Assembly: GCA_045403215.1 (NCBI GenBank)
Contig: JAXIOW010000120.1
Location: forward strand, 1-5,939
Source of the DNA: NS-12 sp045403215
Lineage (GTDB): Bacteria > Nitrospirota > Nitrospiria > Nitrospirales > NS-4
Length of the DNA: 5,939 nt
Reading direction: 5' to 3'
The notes under the pieces were generated by a model that ran no database searches, was not told the DNA's origin, and worked only from the letters and a program-made list of their open reading frames with translations. The first letter of the stretch is position 1. Every line of letters begins with the position of its first letter. The position numbers and the translations under genes are program-made. This document shows, in pieces, positions 5,645 to 5,939 of the stretch.

Positions 5645-5679
5645 AACGTTTAACGATGAACGAGTAACGGTTAACGATG
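5645..5679 (+). repeat. Right heptamer repeat array (AACGNNN, five copies)
   Basis: Five 7-base units in strict phase: AACGTTT, AACGATG, AACGAGT, AACGGTT and AACGATG. The array ends six bases before tRNA-Thr. Read on the other strand the units are NNNCGTT, the same unit as in the left array. The 34 bases between the arrays (5611-5644) show no repeat. Confidence 0.75.
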
Positions 5680-5685
5680 GAAAGC

Positions 5686-5761
5686 GCCCACGTAGCTCAG
5701 TTGGCAGAGCACGTCCTTGGTAAGGACGAGGTCACGCGTTCGATCCGCGTCGTGGGCTCCA
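5686..5761 (+). tRNA. tRNA-Thr (anticodon GGU)
   Basis: 76 nt with encoded CCA. Acceptor GCCCACG (5686-5692) pairs with CGTGGGC (5751-5757), discriminator T. D stem GCTC/GAGC. Anticodon stem CGTCC/GGACG encloses TTGGTAA, anticodon GGT at 5719-5721. T arm ACGCG-TTCGATC-CGCGT (5734-5750). It decodes ACU and ACC and sits 37 bases before tuf, as thrT does before tufB in E. coli. Confidence 0.97.
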
Positions 5762-5787
5762 CACGGCACGTAACGAGGGGATAGGGT

Positions 5788-5793
5788 AGGAGG
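5788..5793 (+). promoter_or_regulatory. Shine-Dalgarno of tuf
   Basis: AGGAGG, five bases before the ATG at 5799. It is a full match to the anti-Shine-Dalgarno core, as expected for a very highly expressed gene. No separate promoter is evident in the 37 bases after tRNA-Thr. Confidence 0.85.
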
Positions 5794-5798
5794 CGGCC

Positions 5799-5939
5799 AT
5801 GGCGAAGGCGAAATACGAGCGGCGCAAGCCGCATGTGAACGTCGGGACGATCGGGCATGTGGACCACGGCAAGACGACCTTGACCTCGGCCTTGACGAAG
5901 GTGTGCGCGGCGCGGGGCCTGGCCAAGTTCATCAGCTAC
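5799..5939 (+). CDS. tuf: Elongation factor Tu, N-terminal part, cut by window edge
   Basis: EF-Tu is the GTPase that brings aminoacyl-tRNA to the ribosomal A site. Only the first 47 codons are here, of about 400 in the family. They begin MAKAKYERRKPHVNVGTIG and carry the P-loop GHVDHGKT (19-26), which binds the GTP phosphates, followed by TLTSALTKV. The Lys-Pro-His-Val-Asn-Val-Gly-Thr-Ile-Gly stretch and the GHVDHGKT form are specific to EF-Tu rather than EF-G or IF-2. The ATG has an AGGAGG five bases upstream. It follows tRNA-Thr by 37 bases and is probably cotranscribed with the three tRNAs from the promoter at 5077-5105. In E. coli the tufB copy has this same tRNA context; secE and nusG would be expected soon after, but they lie beyond the window. 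Confidence 0.97.
   Translation, partial: MAKAKYERRKPHVNVGTIGHVDHGKTTLTSALTKVCAARGLAKFISY

Noticed and set aside
5588..5679. CRISPR array
   Set aside because: The period is seven bases, with no spacers of 25-40 bases and no cas gene in the window.
1..5939. A new multi-gene defence, mobile or biosynthetic system
   Set aside because: No transposase, integrase, nuclease, toxin, helicase or biosynthetic cluster is seen. All protein genes fall in known families with ordinary spacing.

Overview
The window is GC-rich, densely packed bacterial chromosome. Bacterial features include a class II tRNA-Tyr, CCA encoded in all three tRNA genes, Shine-Dalgarno sequences, and a tRNA cluster placed directly in front of tuf. 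The EF-Tu N-terminus and the overall protein character would fit Nitrospira or a related deep-branching Gram-negative lineage. That placement is an inference from memory and is weak. The signal-peptide-bearing nucleotidase suggests a cell with a periplasm.

Layout, left to right. (1) On the minus strand, purC (SAICAR synthetase, 1708 to 788) is followed by an ArsB/NhaD/P-type permease whose TTG start overlaps the purC stop by four bases; the permease runs off the left edge. (2) Divergent from purC is a PA0069-family (SplB-like) radical SAM protein, 1814 to 2842. Its stop codon overlaps, convergently, the stop of (3) an exported UshA-like 5'-nucleotidase/metallophosphatase on the minus strand, 4359 to 2839. 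(4) Divergent from the nucleotidase, across only 51 bases, is a DedA-family membrane protein, 4411 to 5040. (5) From 5041 the window becomes a stable-RNA/translation locus. A textbook sigma-70 promoter (TTGACA, 17 bases, TATAAT) is followed by a leader of about 190 nt, then tRNA-Tyr(GUA), tRNA-Gly(UCC), tRNA-Thr(GGU) and the first 47 codons of tuf (EF-Tu).

The right end matches the order known from the Escherichia coli tufB locus (tyrU-glyT-thrT-tufB), so one transcript probably supplies three tRNAs and EF-Tu. The left genes look like housekeeping functions (purine synthesis, ion transport, nucleotide scavenging, lipid-carrier transport), with one uncharacterised radical SAM enzyme.

I found no clear new multi-gene system. 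The best second-look items are a two-sided array of 7-base AACGNNN repeats between tRNA-Gly and tRNA-Thr, a C-terminal QIGLF motif in the radical SAM protein that resembles a sliding-clamp-binding peptide, and a nucleotidase whose first metal site appears to have two acidic substitutions.
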